The notes under the pieces are model-generated. The model saw only the letters and a list, made by a program, of their open reading frames with translations. It was not told where the DNA came from and ran no database searches. Made by a program: the position numbers and the translations under genes. Shown piece by piece: positions 21,516 to 32,249 of a DNA stretch of 64,000 nucleotides. Origin of the DNA: Clarkia xantiana subsp. parviflora (taxonomy: Eukaryota > Streptophyta > Magnoliopsida > Myrtales > Onagraceae). The number at the start of each line of letters is the position of its first letter. Within the stretch, counting starts at the first letter, position 1. The stretch spans positions 8,060,001 through 8,124,000 of the forward strand of contig JAPTYO010000017.1 of NCBI GenBank assembly GCA_036873135.1, given 5' to 3'.

Positions 21516-22063
21516 TAGATTTTTGACCATCCTATTTTATTTAATTAATTCGGTTCGGATTAATTATTCTGGTTCGGTTCTGACCGGTCCGGTTCGGTAA
21601 AATGGTTTGGCCGGACCGGTTCTGTTTAAAATAGGAATTCGGTTCGGTTTATCACTCAAACCGGGTCGGTTCGACCCGTATTAGTTTCCCGGGTCCGACC
21701 CGACCCGAATGGGTCGACCGATCGAGAAAACCCGGCTTTTAACCCGCTCCAGTTTGGACCCGTGGAACCCGACTCGGTTCGGTCCAATTCGGGTTCCCTT
21801 GGTCACCCAGGTTGGTTGACCCGACCCGGTTGTGCTAAATTAGACCGGCCCGTTACCCTATAGGTCCGGCCGAAATTGATACTTGTGGGCCAAGTAGGGT
21901 TTTAAAATCCACTAAAAACTTAACCTGGGCTCCAAGTAACAATTAATTATTAAATAATTTCCAATTTTCTACCCATATATATATATATATTTATTTAGGC
22001 ACATGTATATATATATATACATATTTATTGTCAAGATTCTATATTTAGAGATATATAATCAAT

Positions 22064-22111
<48 letters not shown>

Positions 22112-23464
22112 AATGTATTCTTGTCAATATTAAATATTAGGGATATATTTTCTCAATCTTTTAGGCAACTATATTATCAATAATATCTAGTTGCGTGAAA
22201 TTGTGCTAGATATATTGATAGTTACTATCTACAATTATCTTGTGAACCTAGCCATAATTTTGACATAATCCATAGGATTATAAATTTCAGCCGAAATCAA
22301 TTAAAATTATTTGTCAATATTTTCGGTCACTGTAGGGTTACTTGTGGACTAAGAGGTTAAAAATTTCACCTTGAACACCAAAAGTAGAGGTTCTGTTAGC
22401 ATATAGTTATTGGGTGCCGTAAATGGAAGCCCATTAATATGTATATGTTACCTAAGACAATTGGGTAAATGTCACATTAGGGAATTGTGGCGACTGGTTT
22501 TCAGTTTTAAATAATTTTAAACATTAGGGGGCTGGTTTGCAATATGCTTATATTCAATTATGCAACATTCTAGACATGAATCATAGGCATTTACAACCAT
22601 CACAACATGTCTATCCTAGTGCGCATTCCATATATTAACCAGGGCTCCGCCGAGAACATGCAATATCCAGCTAGCTTGACTATGTCAAGACAACATTTCT
22701 AATCATGCATTAATATATTGAATAATAAACCATTGCAATTCAGCCCTCTAATTAATTCAGTCCCAAAAATATGTATCTCCGAGATACATCCTCATAATCG
22801 AAACAAGGCATAAAAGTTAGCAACCCTATGAGCACCGTGTAGTCAATTTAGAGATTAAAAAACATTTGGATTTTAAAACTTGACCACCCTATTTTATTTA
22901 ATTGACGTGAATTCGGTTTTGAAAATCATTTCGGTTCAGTCAATTTCGGTTCGTTTGGTCCGGTTCAGTCCGGTTCAGAAAATCCGGTTCGGTCCGGTCC
23001 GACAAATCCGATTCTGTTCGGTCCGGCAAATCCGGTTCGGATCGGTCCGGTTCGGATCGATCCGGTTCAAAATTTTAAAGTCTGGTTTGGTCCGAAGTGG
23101 TCCAATAAAATAGGGTTTGATTCGGTTAAACACACAAAAACCGGTTTGGTTAGATCTGCTTAATTACCCCGGTTAGACCCGAACCGATTAGGTCGAACCG
23201 ATTGAGAAAACCCGGTTCGATTTAAATCCGTCCCGATTTAATATATTGGAACGGCGCAATAATTAAAATTTTAAAGTGTGGACCGAAATGTTTACTTATG
23301 GCCCAAGTAGGGTTTTAAAGTCCAAAAATAATTAATTTAACCACCAAGTAACATTAATTATATAAAATAATTTCCAATATTAAATATATATATATATATA
23401 TTTCGGCCAAATCAAGACATATATATATTTATTGGCAAGATTCTATCTTTAAGATTAAATCAAT

Positions 23465-23511
<47 letters not shown>

Positions 23512-24060
23512 TTATTTATTTTCAATATTTTAAATAGGGTATTAAACATACTGACAATATATATCTTCAATCTTTTAGGCAATAAAATCTATCAATAATA
23601 TCTTTAACCCTATTAAATATTTAGATATATTGATAGTGATATATATTTCTATATATTTATGTGAATCTATCATTATGTTCCTAATTATAGATATATACCT
23701 TAATTAAAAATTAAAATATGGTAAACAATATTCTAATGTGTGTGTGCCGAAATTTACTTCCTTGGTGACCAAGAAATTAAAAATTTTACCTTGAAAAACC
23801 ATTAAAATTTTCTGCACAAACACCAAATTAGGCACAAGTGGTCAAATTTCAAGATCAAATTTTAATAAGATCTACAATCCAATGTTTGATTTTGATAAAT
23901 ATTACTCTTTTCTTGAAGATCATGAACATTAAATTAACCAAGAACATCATGAAATTTTCGGATTCATCAAGAACCCTAAAAATCGAAACTTTTAAAAAAT
24001 TTCTTTTAAAACTTTGGTTTTTCATATTTAAATTTCAAGAACATCAATTTATCAAAATCA
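21516..24060. repeat. Tandem duplication of an AT-rich block with CGGTTCGG repeats and (TA)n
   Basis: Copy A (about 21516-22393) and copy B (about 22866-23830) share a start (GGATTTTA...GACCA(T/C)CCTATTTTATTTAATT), a CGGTTCGG/CCGGACCGG-rich section, and the CAAGATTCTAT ... TCAATCAACAATATATA microsatellite section. Between them (22394-22865) lies an LTR-like fragment and unassigned sequence. No coding frame. It may be the non-coding interior of a non-autonomous LTR element whose PBS is at 24077-24088. Confidence 0.65.
22394..22500 (+). repeat. LTR-like fragment, third copy
   Basis: TGTTAGCATATAG ... CCCATTAATATG ... GGGTAAATGTCACATTAGG matches the start of 25558 (same strand) and the reverse of 24590-24687. 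Confidence 0.55.
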
Positions 24061-24076
24061 TGAACTCTTAACACAG

Positions 24077-24088
24077 GCTCTGATACCA
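24077..24088 (-). other. Primer binding site, initiator tRNA-Met type
   Basis: Minus strand TGGTATCAGAGC, two bases after the LTR end CTAACA. This is the standard copia-type PBS. Confidence 0.8.
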
Positions 24089-24089
24089 T

Positions 24090-24687
24090 TGTTAGATTAC
24101 GGATAGTAATCACTACGGATACTTAAACAAGGTACATGCTAGTAATTAGAATTACGCAGCGGAAGATTCACACATACCTTTAGGATGATCTGTAGACCCA
24201 ATATATTCTCTGGATGGAGTTCACGATCCTCCGGTCGGGACCCGTAGAGGTTCTTGTTAGAGAAGCCCTACGTGGTGCAAGCCCCACAACAAAGCCTTTG
24301 ATCGATTCTTGGTACGGGGACAGATCTCTGGAGAGTTTGCTCAAAGGAAATTTGGCACACCCTTGGTGAGGGATATGGTTCGGCCGAACTAGGTGTTATA
24401 GGGGGGAGGGTTTTTCTCTCTAAAACACTCTGATGAGTGAATTATGATTAACCCTAAAAATTCCCTAACACCTCTTATTTATAGGAGTAAAGTGGACAAA
24501 AGTCCACTTTACACCACCTAGGGTTTCGGCCGGCCTATGTAATTGGGGAGGCCCGATTTTGGGCCTCCTATGTCAATTGGGATTTGGGTCTAGCCCAATT
24601 ACCCTAATGTGACATTTACCCAAGTTCATTAGGTAAACTATACATATTATTGGCTACCAATTACGGCGCCCGTTACATATGCTTACA
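24090..24687 (-). repeat. Copia-type LTR (about 598 bp), 5' LTR in minus orientation
   Basis: Own-strand ends TGTAAGC ... TCTAACA, next to the Met PBS. A TATA box (CCTATAAATAAGAGG) lies near 24473-24487. No matching minus-strand 3' LTR was found. Confidence 0.65.
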
Positions 24688-25557
24688 AGAGGGACCTCTA
24701 CCATGTCAGGACCGGCTAAGAACCATGGTGTTTTCGAAAGATAGACCCTGTTAAGCAAGAAGGCCATTTGGTTTCGGGGTAACACGACATGATCTAAGTC
24801 TTGCGTATCGCCGTGACGAACTTTGTTCGTCAACAGCCACATTCTGGGCTAGATGACAAATCTGCGATAGCGTATGACATTTCCCACTCCTGAAAATATT
24901 TAAGTTCAGGTTATTCTATCGACACACGCTTCATACTGTGTGTGCCATGTTCGACCACGGGGTCAAGCTCGGTTGTGCTAGATAGGATCCACAAGATTCA
25001 GATAGGCACAAACTTCTTCACCTTGAGAGTGTGATGGATCCCGGGTGCTTTATGAAAAAAATATCAAAAGTATCCTCACGGACTCAGAACTCATACCTAA
25101 GGTCAAGCTCAATGTTCAGTTCCCGGCGTACGAGCGCAGTGCTGAACAAAAGGCCCGGTGACCATGTCTTTTGAAACCGGTAGAGTTTGACTATGGGTAT
25201 GAGCGATGGAGATGGTCAAGTACACCTGATATTAGTTTAAAGGTTGTGAATAATTGTACGGATGGCTTGGAGAAGTTTTCCTATGTGTAAACTAGGCAAT
25301 TGGAGAATGGCAGGTGACCAAGGATACAGCGCGGCACAATATTATTGTTTCACAATTTGATTGTACATGGGGAATCAACATTCAGCGGGCGCTACAACAC
25401 TCCTAAGAGATGAGTAGCACAATGCCCGTCGTGTCAGCCGGTCGCACGACGAACCTCATATGAACTATTCGAATATATGGTTTGGTCGAAGAAAAAATGT
25501 TGATGTGTTGGTCGACAACATATTAACAGGCACCCTCCCATTCCGGCGAGTGGAAGC
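24688..25557. other. Unassigned sequence between inverted LTR copies
   Basis: 870 bp with no supported gene; the short ORFs lack recognisable motifs. Confidence 0.4.
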
Positions 25558-26104
25558 TGTTAGTATTTGGGGATTGGGTCACCATAAAAGGGAGTCCATT
25601 AATATGAGTCAGTTACCTGAGACAATTGGGTAATGTCACATTAGGAATTTTGGGCCTAGCCTAAAATCCCAATTGACATAAGAGACCAAAATTGGGCCTC
25701 CCTAACTCTAATGCCCGGCCGATACATACTAGGGTTAAAGTAGACTTTTATCCACTTTGCTTGTCTTAGGGAGTGTTAGGTTTTATGAAAAGGCTAATCA
25801 CTTAATCAGTTTTGTGGTGAGACAAAATAAATCCCTCTTCCCCATAGCGTTTCGGCCGAACCTCACAAGTGCAAAAGAGGTAACAAATTGCTTCGAGCAA
25901 ATTAATCCGGAGATCTATCCCTGCAGAAGAATCGACAAGAGGCTTTGTTGTGGAGACATATCCGCGTAGGGCTTCCTTAACAAGAACCCATACGGGAACC
26001 GTCTGGCGGATCGTGAACTCCCCTCGAAGGTTCTGAACTACGGTAAATATCGAATAGGTATGTTCCCCTTATTCCGCTGCGTAATGTGTTTACTAGCATG
26101 TACC
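25558..26104 (+). repeat. Inverted copy of the copia-type LTR
   Basis: Starts TGTTAGTATTTGG. Its end (GCTGCGTAATG...CTAGCATGTACCTTG) is the reverse of 24120-24150. It abuts the truncated copia coding remnant, so the last ~50 bp of the LTR seem missing. Confidence 0.6.
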
Positions 26105-26323
26105 TTGATAATTTCCGTAGTATTTATCCTCTATAATCCTACTATTTCCAGCAAAAGCAGCAATATGACTCTCTAAAGGAGCCTTCAAGATGTAAAGTCC
26201 CTTATCTTGTGTCACAATCTTCCCATCGATATGGTCTTGGATACACACATGATTAGATATGAAGAGGACCTTACAGTTTAATTGATTAGGCAAATTTGAT
26301 ACAAAAATCAAATTGAACTTCAA
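26093..26323 (-). pseudogene. Copia remnant: pre-integrase region
   Basis: FVSNLPNQLNCKVLFISNHVC followed by QDHIDGKIV and GLYIL resemble the segment between copia protease and integrase. Truncated at the left by the LTR copy. Confidence 0.6.
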
Positions 26324-26468
26324 ATCTAGAACCAGTAAAACAATTGTGAGACATATGTTAGGAGCTATCTAGCAGTTTCCAATGTGAGTGACTTTGCATT
26401 TATACCTATTAGGAAGATGTACATGTTGATAAGGAGTTTTATTGATTTTAAATCAAATAACCGATCTC

Positions 26469-26828
26469 TCATATAGGTATATGATTGGTAGCCCCTGAAT
26501 CGACTATCCAAACTATCATTGAAAGGGAGCTATCCATACTTGCCATGTAAGAGTGTGCAACAACATGTTTGATTCTGGATGAAGAAGCAACGTCCTGCTG
26601 GTTCGGAGAGGCAGCAATATGTAGAATGATATCATTAGAAGCAACATGATGAATCTGAGCATTGGCGCCAATAGGCTCTATAGAAGCCTCCTCAAAGGCA
26701 CCATTAGTTGCTACCCAATTCATCTTCATAGACTTAGGAACACCATGCTTAACCTTAGAAGTATCAATTCTATGATCTTTTTTTCCACAATAAGAGCATA
26801 GCCAAGATATTTTATCTTTTTTCCACAA
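26469..26828 (-). pseudogene. Copia remnant: Gag zinc knuckle and protease start
   Basis: CSYCGKKDHRIDTSKVK is a degenerate zinc knuckle, and MIVWIVDSGATNHI is the copia protease active site (DSGA). The order on the minus strand fits 27715 to 26093. Confidence 0.72.
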
Positions 26829-27182
26829 TAAACACCACTTCCAGTATATGAATTATAAGAAGAATCCCTAAAATTAGGAGAAACTGAACTAGTTCGTCCA
26901 GTATATCCTGAATTTCTCGTAGAATAAAGAGTTGTAACCTCTGTTAAACCATTAGAAATAGAGCTTGCAATAGACCTTGACTTTCTTCACGCAGCAATAC
27001 ACAAAAAGTCATACTTAAGCTAGGCAAAGGTTGCCGCATCAGAATATGGCTTCGCACATGAGCAAAAGTATCATTAAATCCAATAAGAAATGAAACGATC
27101 TTTTACTTTTCCTTACTTGCATTGACTAAGGCAGTATCAACATGACAATAGGAACTAAATCATCAATAGCAGCTAAGGCATC

Positions 27183-27715
27183 TCATAATTGCTTTATCTT
27201 GGCAATGAACTCAGTAATTAAGAGTGTACCTTGAGAAGTTTGATAAATTTCGCGCGTTAGATGAAAACTATGAGTTCTATCTACCTTATCGATCATATCT
27301 CGTAAGTCATTCAAGATCGACTGAGTTGTTGTATTGTAGACCAAGCCAACAACCAGATCCTTAGTAGTAGAATTACGTAGCCAAATTTTCACTATCGCGT
27401 TAGCTCTGCCCCATTATGTTCGTTGCGCCACCAAAATTGAATCTCCGCTGCAAGTCCCGTCGATAAAATCTATCTATTTCTTCACAACAGACCTTCTTTG
27501 ATAGAAATACTCCAAATATGATAATTGGACAATCCAGTAAGCTGAAACAGAATTTGAAGAGATCCAGTCATATCTGCAGGATGTAAGTACAATGGATCTT
27601 CAAACGCAGCTCCAATATCCTCCATAGATCCTGAAGTCGATGATCGTAATGAATCCGGAAAAGAGAAGATCAAGAACTCCTCCGCAGCAAGAAGCAAAAG
27701 CAGGAACTGAATCAA
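27183..27715 (-). pseudogene. Copia remnant: Gag N-terminal and central part
   Basis: The frame 27715-27482 contains LTGLSNYHIWSISIKEGLL (typical copia Gag N-terminus). After a break, 27392-27183 contains VVGLVYNTTTQSILNDLRD and LLITEFIAKIKQL. Several stops. Confidence 0.65.
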
Positions 27716-27802
27716 AATTGATCAAATCGATCAATTACGATCAAAAGAATATCAAGAAAGATCGATCAATTTGATCTTAGTTTCTTGAAAAAGCAAACCT
27801 AT

Positions 27803-27814
27803 GCTCTGATACCA
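27803..27814 (-). other. Copia PBS, initiator tRNA-Met type
   Basis: Minus strand TGGTATCAGAGC directly before the LTR end ...GGATTACA. Confidence 0.82.
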
Positions 27815-27975
27815 TGTAATCCAAAGGAGAATTCGGGATAAATGAAAAGTGTTCATTTGTATTTCACACACTTGAAAGTTAGTTATAAAGAGTTTAGAGG
27901 GAAACTATTTATAGCAATAGTTAGTAACTAACTAGAGTAAAAAATACTAAAGTTAACTAACTAAAGCAGTCAACA
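27815..27975 (-). repeat. Short copia LTR (161 bp)
   Basis: Own strand TGTTGACTGC ... GGATTACA, with a TATA box (GCTATAAATAG, about 27911-27921). The short LTR suggests an Ale/Retrofit-like lineage, which I cannot prove. Element 2 landed 4 bp beyond its end. Confidence 0.65.
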
Positions 27976-28299
27976 TAATTGATGGGTTCCGCTATGACCG
28001 TTATGCCTTTTAACGGCGAGGAAACGGCGAATAGGCCCAATGGGCCCTAAAATGGAGGTCAAGAAGACCAAGGTTAAGGGTCCCGACAGAGGGAGTCCCG
28101 ATGATGAAAGGTCCCGACAGAGTCGGTCCCGATAGGTGAGCTGGAAACTCCCGATTAGAAGCCTTTAAGTAGGCCCCGATGACGAATCCCTGAGAATGAT
28201 TGGCCCTGTCACGATGACGAGGGGCCCCGAGCGGTGACACAACGAGATAACTCTGGAGTCCCCGATGTTAGTCGGGACTTGCTATCAGAGGTTAAGGCC

Positions 28300-28440
28300 A
28301 AGATACGCGGGGCGTGGCCGAGATACGCGGAGCGTAGTTAAGATACGCGGAGCGTGGCCGAGATACGCGGGGCGTGGCCGAGATAAGCGAGATCATGGCC
28401 TAGATAGGCGGGATCGTGCCCGAGATACGCAGAATACGGG
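28300..28440 (+). repeat. U3 tandem repeats upstream of the LTR TATA box
   Basis: Five to seven units of about 18-19 bp, GAGATACGCGGGGCGTGGCC with variants, ending about 45 bp before the TATA box. Present in every Tat LTR of the window with different copy numbers. Confidence 0.85.
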
Positions 28441-28485
28441 CTAACCACCCCCAACGGTTCACCAGGTAACTGAGGTACCTCTCCG

Positions 28486-28496
28486 CCTATAAAAAG
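28486..28496 (+). promoter_or_regulatory. LTR TATA box of element 2
   Basis: CCTATAAAAAG, conserved in the LTRs of elements 1-4. Confidence 0.75.
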
Positions 28497-28690
28497 TCAG
28501 AGGTTACCTCAGATCAATTACGTTTTGACATACGATACTTGAGATTACTGCTTGCCAGTCCATACGAGATACTCATTTAAGCATCGGAGAGGGATTCTGG
28601 GTCACCGCCCGGTCTATCCCCTCTTGCAGGATTACGTAGAGCGAAGGAGCTAGGATCGCCGTCAAAGATCGTGCCTACCGTGATCCAACA

Positions 28691-28709
28691 TTGGCGCCGT
28701 CTGTGGGAA
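28691..28709 (+). other. Primer binding site of element 2
   Basis: TTGGCGCCGTCTGTGGGAA directly after CCAACA. Confidence 0.82.
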
Positions 28710-28726
28710 CGTAACAAAAAGCTGAT

Positions 28727-29566
28727 ATGCCTTCTACTCGTTCAATGGTGGCTGGTAAGCAAAGAAGACAAGGACAATCTGGTGGTTCCCGTCATCCTGC
28801 TGCGACGACTCAGAATTCACCACCAAAGCATGCTGAGGACCAGAATCTCCCCGCGGAGGTCTCTCGGACAGGGGGGCATAATGAAGCTCCTGAAGATACT
28901 GCTGCTCAACACCAGGGGAATAGGGAGCACGTGGCTCCTCCAGCTGCGGACCTGACGAGGGCTGTGGGGGAAGCCATGCCAATGTTTTTGGCAGCTGTGG
29001 AGGCCCTCTTAGATCGGAGAGAGGCTGCGAGGAGGCAAGAGGAGATGCCTCCGCTAGAAGAGGAAGCGCCCCCGCCAGCAGAGGTTCAGAATGTTCGGGA
29101 GGTTCAGCCCCGAAACTACGGTAGGAGTAGGGAGTCCACCCAACCAGAACGATTCGTGGTCGATGGGCCAGGACCAGTGCAGCACAGGACCATTCCCTTT
29201 AATGGTCCCATCACCCCCGATCAGGTGGTGAAGATCGTGAACATCTGCATGGGAGAGCAGAAGCCGCTGGTGTCGGAGCTGAGGGATCGGTCCACCCATC
29301 CCTTCGTTCCTCGACTCATAGACACCCTCGCCCCGCCGGGACTGGGTATCCCCACGATCAAGGAATATGATGGCGAAGGAGATCCGGTTCGTCATGTCCA
29401 GAAGCACCTCATGACGTGTCTGGGCAGAGCCCCGAATGAGGATATTGTGTGTACGTTGTTCCCGAACACACTGGGCGAGAGAGCCCTAACCTGGTTCTTC
29501 AGTCTGCCCCCGGGCTGCATCACTTGTTGGGCTGATATGCATGACCGCTTCATTCAGCAGTACTAG
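28727..29566 (+). pseudogene. Element 2 Gag, N-terminal part
   Basis: ATG 28727 (MPSTRSMVAGKQRR) to an in-frame TAG (29564-29566) right after IQQY, the same codon as the stop in element 1. It contains the same Gag core: VVKIVNICMGEQKPLVSEL, IKEYDGEGDPVRHVQKHL and ERALTWFFSLPPGCI. Confidence 0.88.
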
Positions 29567-30440
29567 GGTCGCAGACGTCTGCTGAAGAGTGTGAGGTCCC
29601 TGACCCAAGTGGTACAGAGGCCCGACGAGTCGCTGGCACACTATTAGCAGCGGTACACTGCCAGCGTGGCGGAGATTGACGAGGAGATTTCGGAGGGTGA
29701 AACCATCTGTACCTTCATTCGGAACCTAACATCCCCCTATGGTTCCGACTTGATGCACAGTGTGGCTGAGAAGGCCGTCTGGAATATGGAGGCACTGCAG
29801 AAGAGGGTGAAGCGGCAAATCGATGTCCAAGAATCGAAGATAGCCGCTGGAGAGCTGAGCCCCCGAAGTCGAATAAGGGAAAGCAGTCGGTTAAACCCTT
29901 AGACGAGCGTAAGTCGAAGGATAAAGCCGAGGGCAGTCGGGGTCGAGGTCGTTCCGATCAGACGGATGATAGGCGTTCCTCGAAAAAAAAAAGACAGGCG
30001 GGAGGATCATGACATTCCTCTCAATAGCTCTATGGTGGAGGTGTTGACGGTCATGGAGCGACAGGGTATCTCTAGGTACCCCCCAAAGAAGGAAGGAGTT
30101 TTTGGGATTTCGCACCGACCGCTACTGTCGATTCCATCGCGCGAATGGCCACGACACCAATCATTGTCGGGAGCTGAAGAAAGAGATCGAAAAGCTGATC
30201 CAGAAGGGGAAGCTTAAGTAGTTTGTCGGGGAGAAGCGGTGTCGATCTCGTTCTCGATCCCGTTCACAATCTCGTTCCCGATCCCGCGATCGGTCCCCAA
30301 AGAAAAAGAGGTCCGACCCAGAGTCTTCTGGTGCCCGCAAGGAGAAGCGGGGCACTATCAATGTAATTCACGGAGGATTTGCCGCGGGGGGTGATACCTC
30401 GTCCTCTCGGGAGATTTATGCCTCTAGAATTCCTGCTGCT
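29567..30440 (+). pseudogene. Element 2 Gag, C-terminal part, decayed
   Basis: Gag frame with a TAG near 29645 (HY*QRYTAS), a 1-bp deletion near 29857, a 2-bp loss near 30091 and a TAG near 30219 (KLK*FVG). The CHHC knuckle and arginine/serine tract (30240-30310, CGATCCCG-type repeats) can still be read across frames. Confidence 0.8.
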
Positions 30441-32249
30441 GTGGTGCTGGGTAAGAGGTCCCGATCCTGGACCCTGAAGGAAGAGATGGTAATCTCCTTT
30501 TCGTCGGAGGATGTCATAGGCGTGGAAACTCCGCACGATGACGCTCTGGTCGTGACCTTGGATATGGACGGGTACGAGATGAAGCGAATTCTGATCGATG
30601 GAGGGAGCTCCTCCGATATTCTATTCATGGATGCGCTGGAGGCCATGGGGAAAACGAAGAAGGACCTGAAGGAGGCGAACTTCCCGATGGTCGGATTCTC
30701 TGGCTCTACTTCTTACCCGCTAGGGGTGATCACTTTACCAGTAGAGTTTTGTAGCGGGTGGAAATCAGAGAGGAGGAATGTGGAGTTTGTGGTAGTTAAG
30801 TCCGCGGGGACCTACAATGCGATTATCGGGAGAACTACCATCAACCCCCTGATGGCAGTTGCCTCGACCGTTCACCAGAAGATGAAGTTCCCGACCGACC
30901 ATAGAGTCGGAGAGGTCAAGGGCGACGAGGTGGCTTCCAGGAAATGTTATGTTAACGCCACCCGAAGGAGAAGACAGGAGGCTATGACTGTCCTTCAGAC
31001 AGATGCTGATCCTAGAGAAGAGTTCGGGCGTCCCGCCCCCGTGGAGGATTTAAAGGAGGTCGAGATTGATGGGCCTCAGAGAAAGGTGAAAATCGGGTCT
31101 GCTCTGACCGAGGAGACAGCAAGAAAATTGATTGAGCTGCTGAAGGAGTTCAAGGAGCTATTTGCCTGGTCCCCGAGTGGCATGCCAGGAATCAGCCCCG
31201 ATGTGATTGTGCACGAACTGAAGATTGATTCCGCGATCAAGCCTATCACACAGAAGAGGCGTCCGATGGGCACAGACAAAAGGATTGCAATCCAGCAGGA
31301 GGTGGGCAGGTTGCTCGATGCTGGGTTTATCAAGGAGCTCCGATTCCAGACTTGGGTTGCTAACCCGGTGTTGGTGAAGAAGAGCAATGGGAAATGGCGG
31401 ATGTGCGTTGATTTCCGCGACCTGAATAAGGCTTGCCCGAAGAACTGTTACCCACTCCCGAGAATCGACCAGCTGGTGGATGCCACGTCGGGACATGAGC
31501 TGTTGAGCTTCATGGACGCATACTCGGGCTATAACCAGATCAAGATGGCTAAGGAAGACGCTCCTCACACAGTATTCTATGAAGACAGTGACATCTATCA
31601 CTACGATGTCATGCCTTTCGGGTTGATCAATGCCGGGGCAACCTACCAGCGGATGGTGAATAAGCTGTTCGGAGATATGCTAGGGGAGACCATGGAGGCT
31701 TACGTGGATGACATGCTGGTGAAGTCCCGACAAGCTGAGGATCATGTGCACAACCTAGCCATTGCATTTGAGCGGATGAAGCTTCATCAGGTTCGCTTAA
31801 ACCCGACAAAATGCGCCTTCGGAGTCCACTCAGGGAAATTTCTGGGCTTTATGGTGAGCCAGAGAGGAATTGAGGTGAATCCCGAGAAGTTGAGAGCGAT
31901 TGAGGAGATGCAGTCTCCGATAAATCATCGGGAGGTGCAAGTGCTGAATGGTCGACTAGCTGCGATGAACCGCTTCCTGTCCAAGGCAAGTGACCGGTCA
32001 ATGCCATTTTTTGAAGTCCTGAGGGCCAACAAGAAGTTTGAGTGGACCGCCAAGTGTGAAGAAGCGTTCCAGGCACTCAAGCAGCACCTCCGCACTCTCC
32101 CGCCGTTAGCGAAACCGGTTACAGGCGAGCCGCTCTATCTTTACATGGCTGTTTCTGAATTTGCCATTAGCTCTGTGTTAGTGAAGGTTGTCGAGGGTAA
32201 TCAAGTCCCCGTCTATTATGTAAGCAAAGCGTTTGCCAAGTCTAATTGA
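30441..32249 (+). pseudogene. Element 2 protease, reverse transcriptase, RNase H
   Basis: 602 open residues. Protease D53 in ILIDGGSSSD, flap IIGRTTINP; RT with VDFRDLN, MDAYSGYNQI, MPFGLINAGATYQR and YVDD at about 421-424; degenerate first RNase H (MAVSEFAISSVL). A 1-bp deletion after FAKS (about 32243) shifts the frame. The natural start lies upstream in Gag; the ATG at 30441 is only the first Met of this open segment. Confidence 0.92.

Larger units (their letters stand above)
27980..28690 (+). repeat. Element 2, 5' LTR (711 bp)
   Basis: TGATGGGTTCC ... GATCCAACA. TATA box CCTATAAAAAG at 28486-28496. Confidence 0.95.

Noticed and set aside
24654..24842. Small minus-strand ORF of 62 aa
   Set aside because: Overlaps the LTR end and matches no motif I recognise.
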